A stretch of DNA of 64,000 nt from Margaritispora aquatica (taxonomy: Eukaryota; Ascomycota; Leotiomycetes; Helotiales; Discinellaceae). A program made the position numbers and the translations under genes. The notes beneath the pieces were generated by a model. That model searched no databases. It worked only from the letters and a program-made list of their open reading frames with translations, and had not been told where the DNA came from. The stretch spans positions 1,240,001-1,304,000 of the forward strand of contig VJWN01000003.1 in NCBI GenBank assembly GCA_007644065.1. Direction: 5' to 3'. Positions 23,641 through 35,666 of the stretch are shown here, one piece after another (position 1 is the first letter of the stretch; each line of letters starts with the position of its first letter).

Positions 23641-24905
23641 TCAAAACTCAATATCAACCTTCGTGGCCTTTCCATGATCATGTCCATGATGGTCCCCGGC
23701 CATAGCTCCCGCCTGAGCTTCAGCATCACCTTCCACCGGTGGCAAGCTGTATGGCTTAATCACCAATCCCTTTCTCCTACTCAGCGTAAATGCGAGGTCA
23801 TCTCCGAAACCACTTGCTTCGCCGCCTCCACCGCCTTTCTCGTGGAATATCGGCAATCGATGGATTTTTAGCATTCCTTGTGGTGGTTCTTCATGAACAG
23901 TAGCAGCGCCTGGTGCTGTCTTCGCGTTTGCTGCTGAAGATGGAAATGGAGACAGCTCGAGGACACCATCACTCAGGAGCTCCATCCACCGGGTTAGTCC
24001 TGTAGATCGAGGATAGAGAGTCAGAGGGAGAGATATTATGGCTGTGAGCTGTGCTGGGTATTTTCTAAGGAGTGCTCTCAGTGCATGGAGAAACTGTAAG
24101 AGATGTTCTGGTTGTGAGGATTCTGGTGGGTAGAGTGCTGGCGAAAGCAGACTAGGGATAACGACTCGATGAATCGTCTGTGGTGAGGCAGCAAGACGTG
24201 TCGAGAGATGGCTTAGGAAAGCCGTAAATGGCGATCTCGAGGTGTCAGTATCTCTGAACTCGAAGTTTGGCCTGGTTATCACTGGCACAAAATTCATGGG
24301 AGATGGCGAGGGCAGGATTAGACGTTTGCTGAGATCAAAATCATGGCAAAATATCGCAGCAGGTGAAGCACTGGATCCAGCTGCTTGTGGTTGGTTTCTA
24401 TCTGACTTGGGCATAAGTATTCGTTTGTTCTGCTTGGTAATTTACATATGAAGCACACACCTCGTGCTCCAGCACCAAATTCCCCCAATCTCTCATATCT
24501 CCATGCGATCTTCATTTTCTCCTCTGTCCCTTTCCTATCCTCGCTCTTTGACGAGCCCTCTCCGCTTGACAGGCCAGGTAGCTCTCGTCCCCATGGTTCA
24601 TGTGCACCTAGTACATGAATAGTGTGACCTTGAGTAACTCCTTCTGCTGCATAATATCTTAACAATGATCCGGCGAAGTCTGTTGTACCGCTTTCTTCGA
24701 CAAGAAGTGAGGTTCCTAGCGCTAGTCCTGCATGGCTGGCAAGTAGAGAATCCAAGGATCGAGTCCCAGTCGATGTTGTAAGGCGGCCGTCCAGCGGGGA
24801 AGGTCGTACTCCTGGTGCTAGTGTCTGCTTCGCTACTGAAGCTGCTTGAGCAGGACCTCCTATTTGGGACTGTGCTACGACGACGTTTCGCTTTCTGAAG
24901 GCCAT
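23641..24905 (-). CDS. ELP4: Elongator complex subunit 4 (Elp4, PAXNEB family)
   Basis: Two exons, 24461-24905 and 23641-24380, give 394 aa. Elp4 forms with Elp5 and Elp6 a RecA-like hexameric ring that works with the Elp123 core in modifying wobble uridines of tRNA. The frame starts MAFRKRNVVVAQ, then has the family's RecA-like fold with TSTGTRSLDSLLASHAGLALG near residue 45, EESGTTDFAGSLLRYYAAEG, and MKIAWRYERLGEF before the intron. The second exon continues FCHDFDLSKRL and a long helical/strand region to a His/Asp-rich end (GDHHGHDHGKATKVDIEF). A degenerate P-loop without the Walker lysine fits family knowledge. The exact acceptor is either CAG at 24381-24383 or three bases earlier. Its 3' end is 29 bp from the end of the convergent small membrane protein gene. 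Confidence 0.88.
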
Positions 24906-25379
24906 GATAAGGTGTTTCTCAGGTCGTAAGCCACTGGGCAAGTTTGAAATGCAAGCTACTCAAGTTGCAACAGAAGAAGTCAAATCAATCGAGAATATAT
25001 GTGTGATTCGATTGTACTGGTGGAAGTCCTGATCTCCTTCTTATTTTCACGATTATTCAAGCGTACATCTCGAACTGATTCGTAACCGTAAATTAGTCTT
25101 TGGCCTTAGAAAAGATGGCAGAAAAGTCGCAAGCAAGGTGTTATTAGTCAAGTAAATTGTCTGAAATTTCGAAGCAAAATATCCCACTGCGGAGCGAGGC
25201 TTTCAGCCTCGTCACCTGACTCAAAAAGTTCTTGAAATCCACCTTGATATCACCTCAATCGCAAAGGTCCAATTCTTTCAACTCAGCCAAATCGCCATAC
25301 CAGTTCTCCTCCAAGTCAGGCATCACAATCGTTCCCTAAGGCCCTTTCAAGCTCTCAATCGCACACCAAAACCGCAACC
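24906..25379. promoter_or_regulatory. Divergent promoter region of ELP4 and RPB8
   Basis: A 474-bp gap between divergent starts. No TATA-like or named regulatory site stands out; the stretch just before RPB8 is C/A-rich, as in many fungal leaders. Confidence 0.45.
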
Positions 25380-25917
25380 ATGGCCTCCGCCAATGATGCA
25401 CAGCTCTTCGAAGAGTCCTTCACCATCACAACCCTCAACCACGAGAAGTACGAGCGCGTGGGACGCATTGGCGCCACCTCTTCCAACTCGGAAACCAGCA
25501 TGTTGCTCGACATCAACACAGAGCTGTACCCCCTCAGCGTCGGCGAAACTATACAAGTTGTGCTAGCGAGCTCACTGAGCTTGGATGGTACGAAAGACGA
25601 TGCGCGAGGATGGAGGGAGCCTGGACGCAGCGAGACGACGCTGGCGGATATGTTTGAGTATGTGTGTCATGGAAAGGTGTACAAATTTGAGGATGTGGAT
25701 GATGGGTTGACTATGTGAGTTGCTCTGCTTTCTGTGTGAGAATCTGGCGGGGTAGAGGGGTTAATGGCTTAGAATATGAGACAACGAAGGATAGTCGCTG
25801 ACTTTGAGTAGCAAGCTCTATATCTCGTTCGGAGGCTTGTTGATGGCATTGGAGGGACCTTTCAAAAAGCTTGTGCCTCTTCGAGTTGATTATGTCTATC
25901 TCTTGGTCAAGAGGTAG
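25380..25917 (+). CDS. RPB8: RNA polymerase I/II/III shared subunit Rpb8 (RPABC3), 146 aa
   Basis: Exons 25380-25714 and 25812-25917 join through a split Ile codon to 147 codons. Rpb8 is a small OB-fold subunit present in all three nuclear RNA polymerases. The first exon starts MASANDAQLFEESFTITTLN and contains LLDINTELYPLSVGE and a MFEYVCHGKVYKFE segment. The second exon gives KLYISFGGLLMALEGPFKKL and ends DYVYLLVKR, the diagnostic C terminus of the family. The intron is 97 nt, GTGAGT to GAGTAG. Length is normal. Confidence 0.95.
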
Positions 25918-26202
25918 AGCAATTTTGGGGGTACTCTCAAGGAGCACAAGCTCGAAAATACTCAAATTATGGTGCAATAGCTACCCATGAGGACTTACGC
26001 AAATTTGCGAACGGCGCATACTGAGTAGGATCTACGCAGCCATTTGACACATTGAAGCGGATGCTTCTTCCTTCGTCGATGTTAGGTATACACTACCTAC
26101 CACTTAGACATCTACAGGCGTTCTTCTGGTACAAAAGCATAGGGAAGGCGTTATCAATGATACCTACAATCTTTCAAATCCGAGACATTCCAGTTTATTC
26201 AT

Positions 26203-27375
26203 CTACGTGCTTCTATGTGGTCCTGGGAACTCTAGTTCTCTATGCAACCGCTTCTTGATCTCTGCATAATGCTCCTCGTTCTCTTCTGTCAAGATTCCCC
26301 ACCGAATGAAGAAGTCCAGTACCAACAATGAACAATTTGGCTTGAATTCTCCCTTCGCCATAGCTTCTTTGACCTCCTCAATACTCCACAAGTAAAACTC
26401 CTCTACCTCACTGTCGTTTGGTTTGCACACCACTCCTTCAGGCAGTTCCAAATCAAACACATACTGCACCTCAGGCTGGATCAACCCACTCTCTCCCCCA
26501 GCTCTCTTGTCTCTAATATAAGTATACTTGATAGTTTCCTGCTGCTTCGCATTCTCCCTCACCAGTTTCTCGGGTAACGAAGCTTCCTCAATAGCTTCAC
26601 GGATCACACACTCAAGCGGCTCTTCACCAGTCGCCATGCCCCCAGCCACCGAGTTATCCAACATAGACGGATACGTCTGCTTGTTCTTCGCTCGCCGTGG
26701 AACCCACATCTTGATTCCAAAACTCGCGCCCTCGACCTTGGTATAGCAGGTCATATGCACCCCATACGTCACAACGCCAAACAACGCACTGGCTGAGCGC
26801 TCGATATTGAACAACAGCTCATTATTCGGTCCATAGACTGGATATAGCTCGTTTCGCCATCCCTTGAGGACCTCGAATGTGTCTTTCTCGCGCCAGTATT
26901 CACATGTTGCTGCCACGGCCGCGGAGCGTTCCTTTTCGGTCGCTTGCTGGAAGGCGGAGATGGTACGCTTAGAACGGTAGACTTCCAGCTCGCCCTTGAT
27001 CTTGATGGGCACTCTGCTTAGGGCATTGAAAACTGCTTCGGGGAGGTAGCCGATGGGTGTTGAGACGCCTGTTTGAGGATCTTCCCAGAGAAGCGTGTAG
27101 AGGGTTGAGAGGAGAGATGCATGTGCTGTGGGTTCTTTTTCGGGGTATGGGAAGCTGATGGAGTTAGCAGGTACTTCTATGTACTATATAATAGACATAG
27201 AAAGCCTCAATATAGCTTCATATTTGCTCAAACAGCTGGCGCATAAGTCTGGGATCGCAATACATCCTCACAACTGCCCCTCCATTCTACCCCGCCATGC
27301 GACCATTTAATTCTAGAAGAAACTAGAAAGCACTCACACATCGCACTCGTTCATAAGATCCAAATTCGACTTCAT
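26203..27375 (-). CDS. Nudix hydrolase with DUF4743 domain (thiamine pyrophosphokinase-related), 329 aa
   Basis: Two exons, 27338-27375 and 26203-27154, give 330 codons. The 183-nt intron has a GTGAGT donor, a GCTAAC branch site and an ATCAG acceptor. The short first exon (MKSNLDLMNECDV) and the following FPYPEKEP region are the start of the DUF4743 module, which runs to about residue 140. The Nudix fold follows, with box GGMATGEEPLECVIREAIEEASL at about residues 185-207 (Gly, Glu and REAIEE metal-binding residues all present). Fungal relatives are often annotated as thiamine pyrophosphokinase because of similarity to the N-terminal part of S. pombe Tnr3; they act on thiamine-type or other diphosphates and lack the kinase domain. 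The substrate here is not known. Confidence 0.88.
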
Positions 27376-27700
27376 CTTGCTTCGATATATCGTTTTCAAT
27401 TTCAACTGAGATTCAATAACACGCGATCAGTTCTCGAAGAATAGATCACAGTTCTAACAACTCTCTTCCTCAAGTGTTCCTCTCCCCCAAAAGATCCAGT
27501 CAGCTCGCCTCGTGGGAAAGACGCACGAGCACTTCGTTCCACAAGCATCACCACACAACCCTCACTCGACGACAAAAAAAGCCACCACTGTCGCTTTCAG
27601 GGATTGTGCCACTGGCGCAAACACATTGATCTAGTAGCATAAGTCTGCGAGAATTGCCATTTCTCAATTGCGACTCAATTGATCTACCCACCCACCCACA
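27376..27700. promoter_or_regulatory. Divergent promoter region of the Nudix gene and the Hikeshi gene
   Basis: A 325-bp gap between divergent starts, rich in CA/CT stretches near the Hikeshi start. No specific site recognised. Confidence 0.45.
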
Positions 27701-28467
27701 ATGGCACAACCAATACCCCAGCTCTTTGGTCTAGTAAGTCCAGCAAGCAGGCAATACATCCATTCTTTCCCACTTCCCCCTCCATAAAACATCACTAACA
27801 CAAAAAACCACCACAGATCCCCACAGGCTCACCCTGCATCACGCTCCCCTCCTCAGCGCCCAGCCCAACATCCTTCGTCTACGTGCTCCCGCTCTCGCCA
27901 ACCACCAAGCCCTTCTCGCACATCACCGTCTTCCTGCTGCCGGGCATCACGCTCCCGCCGAACACGGCGGCAGCCGTGTACATCGCGCTTCCTGCCGCGC
28001 TGGGCCAGAATGGCGCGCCGAGTTTCAAGTTCCTGGGCGGTATTGGCGAGGGCAAGGAGAGCGCTGTGTTTAAGATCTCCGGGCTGGTGTCTGGTAGCGG
28101 AGGCAATGGAGAGGTAGATATGGATTCTACCTCTCCCTCTTCTATCACGGCAGGCGAAATCACGCTTGGCATTTCGCTTGAAAGCGCTGAGAGCGTAGGT
28201 GCTCAAATGGCTGCCTTACAATCCCAATCGCAGCATCCATCCTCGCCCTCGACGGCATTGGTGCTAGCGAATGCTAAGCCAAAACCAGACACCCTGGTGC
28301 TGGCGCAGCGGATCATCAAGAACGCATTTAACTTCCTCGCGAGCTTCAGTGGGAATCTGAATGGAGGCGTGGAAGTGGTGCCGTTGAAGGCGTTTGAGGA
28401 GTGGTGGCGCAAGTTTGAGGGGCGGGTGAGGAGTGATCCGGGGTTCTTGGAGAGGGATGGTGATTGA
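27701..28467 (+). CDS. OPI10: Hikeshi / OPI10 family protein (227 aa)
   Basis: Exons 27701-27733 and 27817-28467; the first encodes only MAQPIPQLFGL, then an 83-nt intron (GTAAGT to CACAG). Hikeshi carries Hsp70 into the nucleus under heat stress by binding FG nucleoporins; the yeast member OPI10 was found through inositol overproduction. Family features: FxVLPL near the start, HITVFLLPG, AAAVYIALP, FKFLGGIGEGKESAVFKISG, and a C-terminal NAFNFLASFSG followed by PLKAFEEWWRKFEGR, the conserved helical end. The middle carries a fungal serine-rich insertion. Length is close to the family norm (about 200 aa). Confidence 0.92.
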
Positions 28468-29655
28468 GATTGAGATTGAGATTGAGAATGGGACTTTTGG
28501 GGAGTGAGGGCTTGATGGGTATGAGGTGCCTTGTGGTTCGTGATGACGGACGTAGTGGCGTAGTGGAGGCAGTGGAGGGGAGATCCAGAGGCTGGTGTAC
28601 AGAGAAGGAGGCACAGAGTGAACGACTCGAGTACGGGGGAGAGTCGGCCTAGGAATTACAGCCAAGCAGGTGCTTAAAACTACGAACGGATACCTACGAC
28701 TTACGGCAATGTCAGGAATGGAACATCGCCTCAGATCTAGATGAAGAAGGAAGGATAAGAGAAGCACAGGAAAGAGCCCTCTCTCAATAGAATGTTTCCG
28801 CAAGGAGAAAAAAAAAGTACTATATGTGGATAATACCCGATGAGATGAGATGGAAGGAGATATCTGGATCAAAGAATAGCCCCCAGATACATGATACACG
28901 GTACACGCAATAAAATGTATGTAGCGGTAATGAAAAACAAAGCAAACCAAATGAAACAGCAAGCAAGAAATCGAGGCTAGTGTAATTCATCTCCCAGTGT
29001 CCCGTGAAGAATCTTGGCTTTTGTGAAGGTATCACAATCTATCTTCCACATTGTGAATACAAATAAGTAAGTCAAGTATAACCGGACAGCTCGGATGAAT
29101 GGATGAATGTAGCACAACCAATTACACCTCACCCAGAGAACCATAATGTCGTCTACTCACTATCATTATCTATCTGTACTTGCTGTATGACTTCTATTCA
29201 CATTTCACAGGATAAACCACAAAGTCATGTATTGTGTATGTATGTATTGATTTGAAACTGAACGTGATATTCAATTACAGCTCATAATCTTCTCTACTCC
29301 GCTTAAGCTTAGGCATATCGTGGTGCCTATAGCACATACAATACTCAAGCTATGCCTCTTCTCTCTGTTGTCTTATCTCTGTTCTCTCCTCTTGTCTCCT
29401 TCCAACGTATCTATCTATACAGAACCATCCACAGCCGTCCTCAACAGAGATAAGTATATCTTTCATTTCTATGTTCGGCTCGTCACTCATTCCCATGCAC
29501 AAGATGCAAGGCAAACCATGCACCCAAATCTCTCAGGTCGTCCATCCAAGGACATATGACAAAAACGCCGTATCAATGTCGAGAAAAAAAACTCCGTAAG
29601 CAATACAGCGCCGCGCTAATTAGGTAATTGTATCTTTACTCGTCTGAATGTAATC
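28468..29655. other. Convergent intergenic region between OPI10 and the apyrase gene
   Basis: About 1.2 kb with no supported gene. It starts with a short GAGATT hexamer run directly after the OPI10 stop (about 28461-28485). Long antisense open frames extend into OPI10 and are shadows. Confidence 0.5.
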
Positions 29656-31843
29656 TCACTCCTCCAAAGGCATCATTAAAGGACTCTTCATCCTCGTTGG
29701 GCTACCAGCCCTACTCCTCCTCCCTGCCGCAAGATGTTGCATACTCGGGCTCAAACGTTCTCTGCTCTCCGTCCTGACCATCAACCCGGCACGATCAAAA
29801 GCATTTATGCCTTGAACATGAGCAAGTCCCAAGCCCACGCCTTGCGCTGCGCCTGGTGCATTTTCGAAGTAATTCTGGGAGTCGTAATTCACAACGTTCA
29901 TTTTTGGCGTTGCGAGTCCAGAAGAGCGTCCTACTCGTGATCCACCACTACTGTCGGAGTGTTCATTGTCGTCTGAATCCACGTCACCAAGTTCGAACTC
30001 AGCTGCGGCATCGCCATCTTCAAGAACACGCTCGTAGTTGCCAGAACCTCGTCCAAAAAGCTTGCTAGAGCTGAAGAAACCACGACCTCCTTTCCGTGGA
30101 CTGCCTGGTCGTCGTCCATGACGGAGGCTGTTGACTCCTCTATATAACCTCATCCTTCGGTCACGCTTTCGAAACCAATAACCGATGAAGATTAAAACAA
30201 GCATGAAAAGAAGAAATCCGGGTGTCGTTCGTGTATGCGCTTTTTCTGCAATTTCTTCCGCGGTGTCTGACCATGTATCCTCATCCGCTCCACTGGGCAC
30301 ATAATCAGAATTCGAGCCAGCTTCCTGAAATACACCTCCACCAATATTTGGTCCAAATCCAACGGGTCCTGCATCGGCGGTTGCTGGTGGAATCTGTCCT
30401 GCTGCGTAGAGTACCATCTTTCCTAGGGTCCAGCTGACTTCTTTGCCATCGATTTTGTTCACAGCTTGGAAGGGATCCAGAAATCCTTTGTCCTTGGAGT
30501 GTGCTGCTGCTTCCTTGGTCCCGTTGTAGCCAGCACCATGTGAACTCTTCTCTATCCCAATTCGTGGTATCCCAATACCATCATGCAAAACGTTAATTAA
30601 CCATGATGCCTTGAAACACACTTCCTGGGCAGTCTTTGCATCCACCTTCTTTCCCCATTTCTTAGCCTCCACATTGTCCTTGATGTCGTCCCATTCTTCA
30701 CTGCAAAAATCCTTGACCATGCGTTGATATGTGGTAAAATCGTAAGCTTTGTCCTTGTGGGACATTTCAAAGACCTCATGAGTTGTATGCCAATACTCGG
30801 AAACGCCAACAAAGTGGTTGACATTGAAATCGATCGCCGGGACATGTTGGCCGTGTAGTAAACAAGGTGTGTCTTCGCATGGAGCATCTTTGTCGAGTAA
30901 AGGGTATGTTTTGGCTAAACATTCCGAGAATAGACCAGTGCCAACCAAAACAGCATCCTTTCCTTTGGTTGACTCAACAACTTCACCAGTCAGTGTAGTC
31001 TTGAGTCCGGATGGCAAACATGGATCCAATAGTTCATGGGCGGACGCATCATACGATGCTTCCTTCAGAGCTTCAACATATCTTTCTCGTGCCTTGTTGA
31101 CTCCAAATCCCAACCAAGTAGCAGAGAACACTTTGTACTCGGCAGCCTTTCCATTTAGTGTTCGCATCCGAAGGAGTTTCAAGTCATTCGCATGCGTAAT
31201 CGCCTCGGTGGTGTTGGGTGCAAACGCAATTTGCGCCGAAGCGCCACCCATATCCAGAAATCCGTACGTGTGATGACCTTGACCATGCTGGTGTTTATCA
31301 GGAGAATCGAATCCTCCCAGCAAGTAGTTGGCTGCTATCCACCCATACAGTCCTTCAGTCTCTCCTGGGATCACTTGGATGTGCAAATCGCAATCTGGTA
31401 ACGAGAAGTCCGTGTACTTTTGGGCAAATGAGCAAATTTCACTCAACAAGGCTCTTTGCTTTGGCTTCTCTAAAAAGCGAACGCCTGCTGTGGCCATCAG
31501 AAATATCGGTGTATCCTTCACTTGATCCTTTGGTACGATTTCTAAGGCGTGATCCAATAATTGCTGTAGATGGTCGGGTCCAACATCTCCTGGGTGATCA
31601 CCAAAGGTCGACACTCCTGGCTTGATCTTCTTTGTATAGTGAGGTTTCGTATCGAGCTTTGGTAGACCCATTAGTTCCTCTGCATCAGCATCCTGCCTCG
31701 CTCTGGCAGCATTGAGCCATCTATAGACGTGGACTCGAGTTCCTGACGAACCCGCGTCCAGGATCACTCCCCATCGCCCTACGAAAAGCGATTAGCATCC
31801 ATCGCGACGGAATTGTAGACCAATGCGACGTACATTTACCCAT
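29656..31843 (-). CDS. YND1: Golgi apyrase / nucleoside diphosphatase, GDA1-CD39 family (Ynd1-like), 710 aa
   Basis: Exon 1 is only 10 nt (31834-31843, ATG GGT AAA T) and joins exon 2 (29656-31778) to give MGKWRWGVILDAGSSGTR, the usual start of fungal Ynd1. The enzyme hydrolyses nucleoside di- and triphosphates in the Golgi lumen, relieving product inhibition of glycosyltransferases. Apyrase conserved regions are visible: ACR1 DAGSSGTR (about residue 11), ACR2 MATAGVRF, ACR3 ETEGLYGWIAANYLLGG, ACR4 FLDMGGASAQIAF and ACR5 WTLGKMVLY. A single transmembrane segment (FLLFMLVLIFIGYWF) lies at about residues 522-540, followed by a basic and serine-rich cytoplasmic tail of about 170 residues, which in yeast is a regulatory region. 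The first intron has a GTACGT donor and CGTAG acceptor. Confidence 0.93.
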
Positions 31844-34800
31844 GAGTAGGGTTTATTGTTGAATTTGTGGTGGTTCAGTATCGAGCTTCTCAGGAGAGGG
31901 AGGCTTTGGGATTCAGATGGCAGGGTTTATAAATGGCATTGGCTGGGGAATTGCAAAGACATCGACGTCGAGAGAATGCGATATGGATAACGAGTGTGGG
32001 ATGTCTTAAAAGGGGATCGCAGATTCCAAGTAGACAAAACAAATGGGGGGATTGATGGTGATGGTGAAGCTGAAATGTTTCCTGAACGAATGTGGAGTAG
32101 ATTGGTGGTGGTGTTGGTGGAGGAGGAGGAGGAGGAGGAGGTGGATGGGGAGTTGGGTGAGGTGAGGTGTGTGAGGTGTGAGGTGTGAGGTGTGAGATGC
32201 GAAGTGAGGGATTGATTGATTGATTGCTCTTCGGTTTACTTTTTGCTTTTGGTCGGCCAAAAATACGGCTGGCTGGCTTCGGCTGGGCTTGGGCTTGGGG
32301 CGGTGGAGTGAGGAAGGAAACTGCTTATCGGGCTTCCCCTATCTAGATGGGTTTAGCGTCCGCTACCCACTCCCAGGGGCTTGAACACCAACTCCACAGG
32401 CACTTGTCACCCAGGTTACACCCCACCCACCACCCACCGAGTACCAAGCACACCAAGCACCACCACTGATCGCTGATCGAATCAACTAATCAGGATTTCT
32501 GCCCTGACAAGTTTCTTTCCCACTTGGTTGGTTACAATGTGGTTACAATGCGTGGAATACTTTTCGTATGTCTGGTTTGATTTCTGTTTATTTCGGGCTA
32601 AACATATTACCAGATCCATTATGGTTGGTTTCAACTTTCTGTGCCACACCAAGAAGATGACGACGTCCGCATCAGTATCTGTATCTACCATCTGTATCTA
32701 TCTGTATCTGCAACATACGTGACTAGCTAGCCTCGTATATGTGGGAAAAATTCAAACTCAACACGAGGAACAGCCGTTGTTTACTCGAAGCCCAAGGAAT
32801 GTCTCATGAAGAGATAAACATCGTATCGACACCAAGAGAACCTATCTACACAAAGCACGTTCTGTCCCAGGCTGCATAGAACCAAGCCATGACCTGCATG
32901 TCTTCGGTCTCCACCGCAAATCCATAGGGATAGGTACGCATCCAAGACAGATTCGCACCTTTTATCCTCGCCTGCATTGAACTCGCACGACTCTCCTCAG
33001 CCAAAGGATCCAGCAACATGCTGAACCCGGCCAGAATTACTCAGCTCCCAAGGCTCAGCTCTGAGCCTTTCGCTTTGCTTGAACGCTCCGCCATCGTACT
33101 ACAATCCTCCGTTCATCATGCGCCCTATCTGACAAGCCAACTGACGAATCTCATGTTTCGGCCATCCTTTACATCGTAGTCGTCGGCTCTTGTTGTCTCT
33201 TTTGTCGTCGGAGCTTGCGTCTGTGCAACCAGTACCAAGAACACATAGCATTAGGTTCACGGCATTTTCGGATTGTCGATGTGGAGGATAAAAGATGAAA
33301 ACAGTATCTCATGATCTCAGATATCAATTATCCAGAAATATATCCAAATCCACCTGTGACGCATGACGATCAAAAAAAAAACACAAATGGTGGCTCGGAG
33401 CATCAATGTCCTTCTTTTTTCGTCCAATCTCTGCTTCCCATGTCTATCAAACAAAACACTCGGATAATGACATCACGGCCACGGGGAACGAGATCAAAGT
33501 GTCGAGGAAACCCGACCGGAATCCAAGATGGGATGAATGTTTTCAAGGGCCAGTTCAGGTTTTCACCTCAATCCATATGCATGATCACGTGATGACGATT
33601 ACATGCCTGTCGGTGCTGTTATGTTACTGATGTAGTTCAAAAGTATGGGTATAAATAAAGTCAAACAAGTAGTTTTTACTACTGGTACTGACTGATATTC
33701 TGCTGGGCTTGCAGTGCGGTAGGCAAGTGTTTATTTCGTTTATGAAAGTGTGTATTCACCAAGCACATTTACAATGGGCGGTTCGAAATTTACCTTTATG
33801 GGTACCCAGACATTACATTCGGCTTTATATCCTTTGCCTGCGGACCTTGCAGAATGGTTGCTTTTACGAGCACTCAACGCCAGAAGGGTCTTGAAGATGA
33901 TAAGCAAACATCAATTATTCACCATAAGCATTTCAAAAGATTTCGTTTGTAGTCTTTATTTTCCTACACGCTGTCTTTACGGGGTCGTTTTTATATTTGC
34001 AATCCACAGATGTTTGAGCAGTTCCGAGATTCTGACACTTCAAGTCGAAAGACTCGGACTTCAATCCATTAGAGATTACTTTTGCAAAGTGCAAAGCGTC
34101 GTTGTGTTTTGACGTGTGAACTACACGTCATGTATCACTTCCCCAAGTGGCAGGCATATCACTAACAATAGGGCAGTCTCTCCCGCGCTATAGTCTCCTG
34201 TTGTGTCAGAGTGATGTATTACAACACGTTTTCTGATGTCTGATGCAAGAGAAGAGCATGGCATAAGACACACTGCGAATTTAACATCACTGCACATCAT
34301 ATAGTAAAAAGTTGTTATGTGCTATTTGATGATAATGAACATGGTAGATGAATATTCCAAAGCTCTGTTATACACTTTTTAATGTGTGAGATATTTTTAC
34401 ATAATGAGAAAGGAGAGCTTAGAACCAAAGTTGAAATCCGAGAAAGTACAGTTTTTTATCTTCCAAATATGCAACTAATTGCAATCAATACACTTATAGA
34501 GCCTTTTCATGTTTATGTATTATCCTGTGAAGGTCCTTTAACTAACGCGACGGAGACAACCAGAGAAAATACATAGACGCAGGACTTCTTCCATCTTCTT
34601 GTTTTCGAAAAGGTCGAAATAAAGTCCTTGGATCGGTTTGAGATGGAAATGTCACGTCACATCATCTACGCCCTTCGCTAAGCCTCCCTTTGGCAATGTG
34701 TCTTACCTTATGACTAAGGTAGTTCATCACGTTGTTAATAAGAGGCACTACCCTATTTTCGTCCACCTCGTTTAGCGACATCAGATCGAAGTGAAATTTA

Positions 34801-35666
34801 CCTAGTAGCAATAACACTAAGTGCGGTTATCTGACTAGTCTAAACTCCATTTCGTATTTTGTATAAAAAAAAATGGAGACTCCAAGTACTTTCACACTGC
34901 GTCCTACCACTACATTACCAGTACAAGACGCTACCTTAGTTTGTCCGGCTCGCTTAGTGGGGTCATTTTGTAGCGAAATTTTGGTACGAATGACTTCAAG
35001 TGCGATTACCGAGATATTGTGAACTCCACTTCAGAATGGATATTTGATATCGAGCTAGTGGGTGTATTAGGTACTTAATTATAATAGGTTTCTGAGTTTC
35101 TGTTGCACATCGAGAGAGCTTTTGCTGGCTTTGGGAATTTCCGCGAGTGTGTGAGTGTGTGTGTTGGTGATGGTGGAGTTGGAGGCGCTGAATGTGCTTT
35201 TGGTTTCTAGTGTGATATGTGTTTGTAAGAGAGATTCAATAAAACCCGAGCACAGATTTTAAATAGATCATTAGATTTCAAGGATTAGTTTTGTACTCGT
35301 GAACACCAATTCGGCTAAATACTTTGTGGCTAGATGTTGTGAAGAATCACTGAATATTGTGCAAGTGACAGTCCTTTCCTCTTTACTTGAATGTGCCGCA
35401 ACCCCAAAGAATTTTACATGTAGGTTCAACCAATTCTCATTATTGACATGGTTACAAGTGTCACTTGTGAATAAAGTCCTCAATTGAGGACGAGTCATTC
35501 AAGCGACGAATCAACCTCTGTTCTAGAAAACTTCACAAACCACACCTTCAATATCTAAACATGCCATCCAACTTCTAAAAACCTACAACAAAGCCACCGG
35601 CTAGGATTCCAGCCTACCCTCACCTTCACCACAATATGAAATCTCACAGGTTCACACGAAATAACA
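31844..35666. other. Long gene-poor region between the apyrase gene and the pseudogene
   Basis: The left end is the apyrase promoter and contains a (GGA)n tract at 32118-32141 and GAGGTGT reiterations up to about 32200. The rest is AT-rich with short open frames only. A diverged direct duplication (34738-35032) is listed separately. The 120-codon frame at 33750-34112 has no recognisable features and begins without a convincing start. Confidence 0.45.
34738..35032 (+). repeat. Diverged direct duplication, two copies of about 110 bp
   Basis: Copy 1 (about 34738-34853) and copy 2 (about 34924-35032) align from ATAAGAGGCACTACC/ACAAGACGCTACC through CTCGTTTAGCG/CTCGCTTAGTG, GTGAAATTT/GCGAAATTT, AAGTGCGGTTA/AAGTGCGATTA to AACTCCATTTC/AACTCCACTTC. 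Identity by eye is about 60-70%, and many differences are C/T or G/A transitions. It may be the remains of a mobile element or its long terminal parts. No coding frame seen. Confidence 0.55.

Noticed and set aside
28264..28962. 232-codon minus-strand frame overlapping OPI10
   Set aside because: Overlaps the well-supported Hikeshi coding exon and has low-complexity composition without motifs.
16001..31843. Secondary-metabolite gene cluster around the glucoamylase to apyrase block
   Set aside because: Genes are housekeeping or primary-metabolism types, with no synthase, P450, transporter or pathway regulator.
33750..34112. 120-codon plus-strand frame in the gene-poor region
   Set aside because: Starts at GTG, shows no motif or splice context, and AT-rich composition matches surrounding non-coding DNA.
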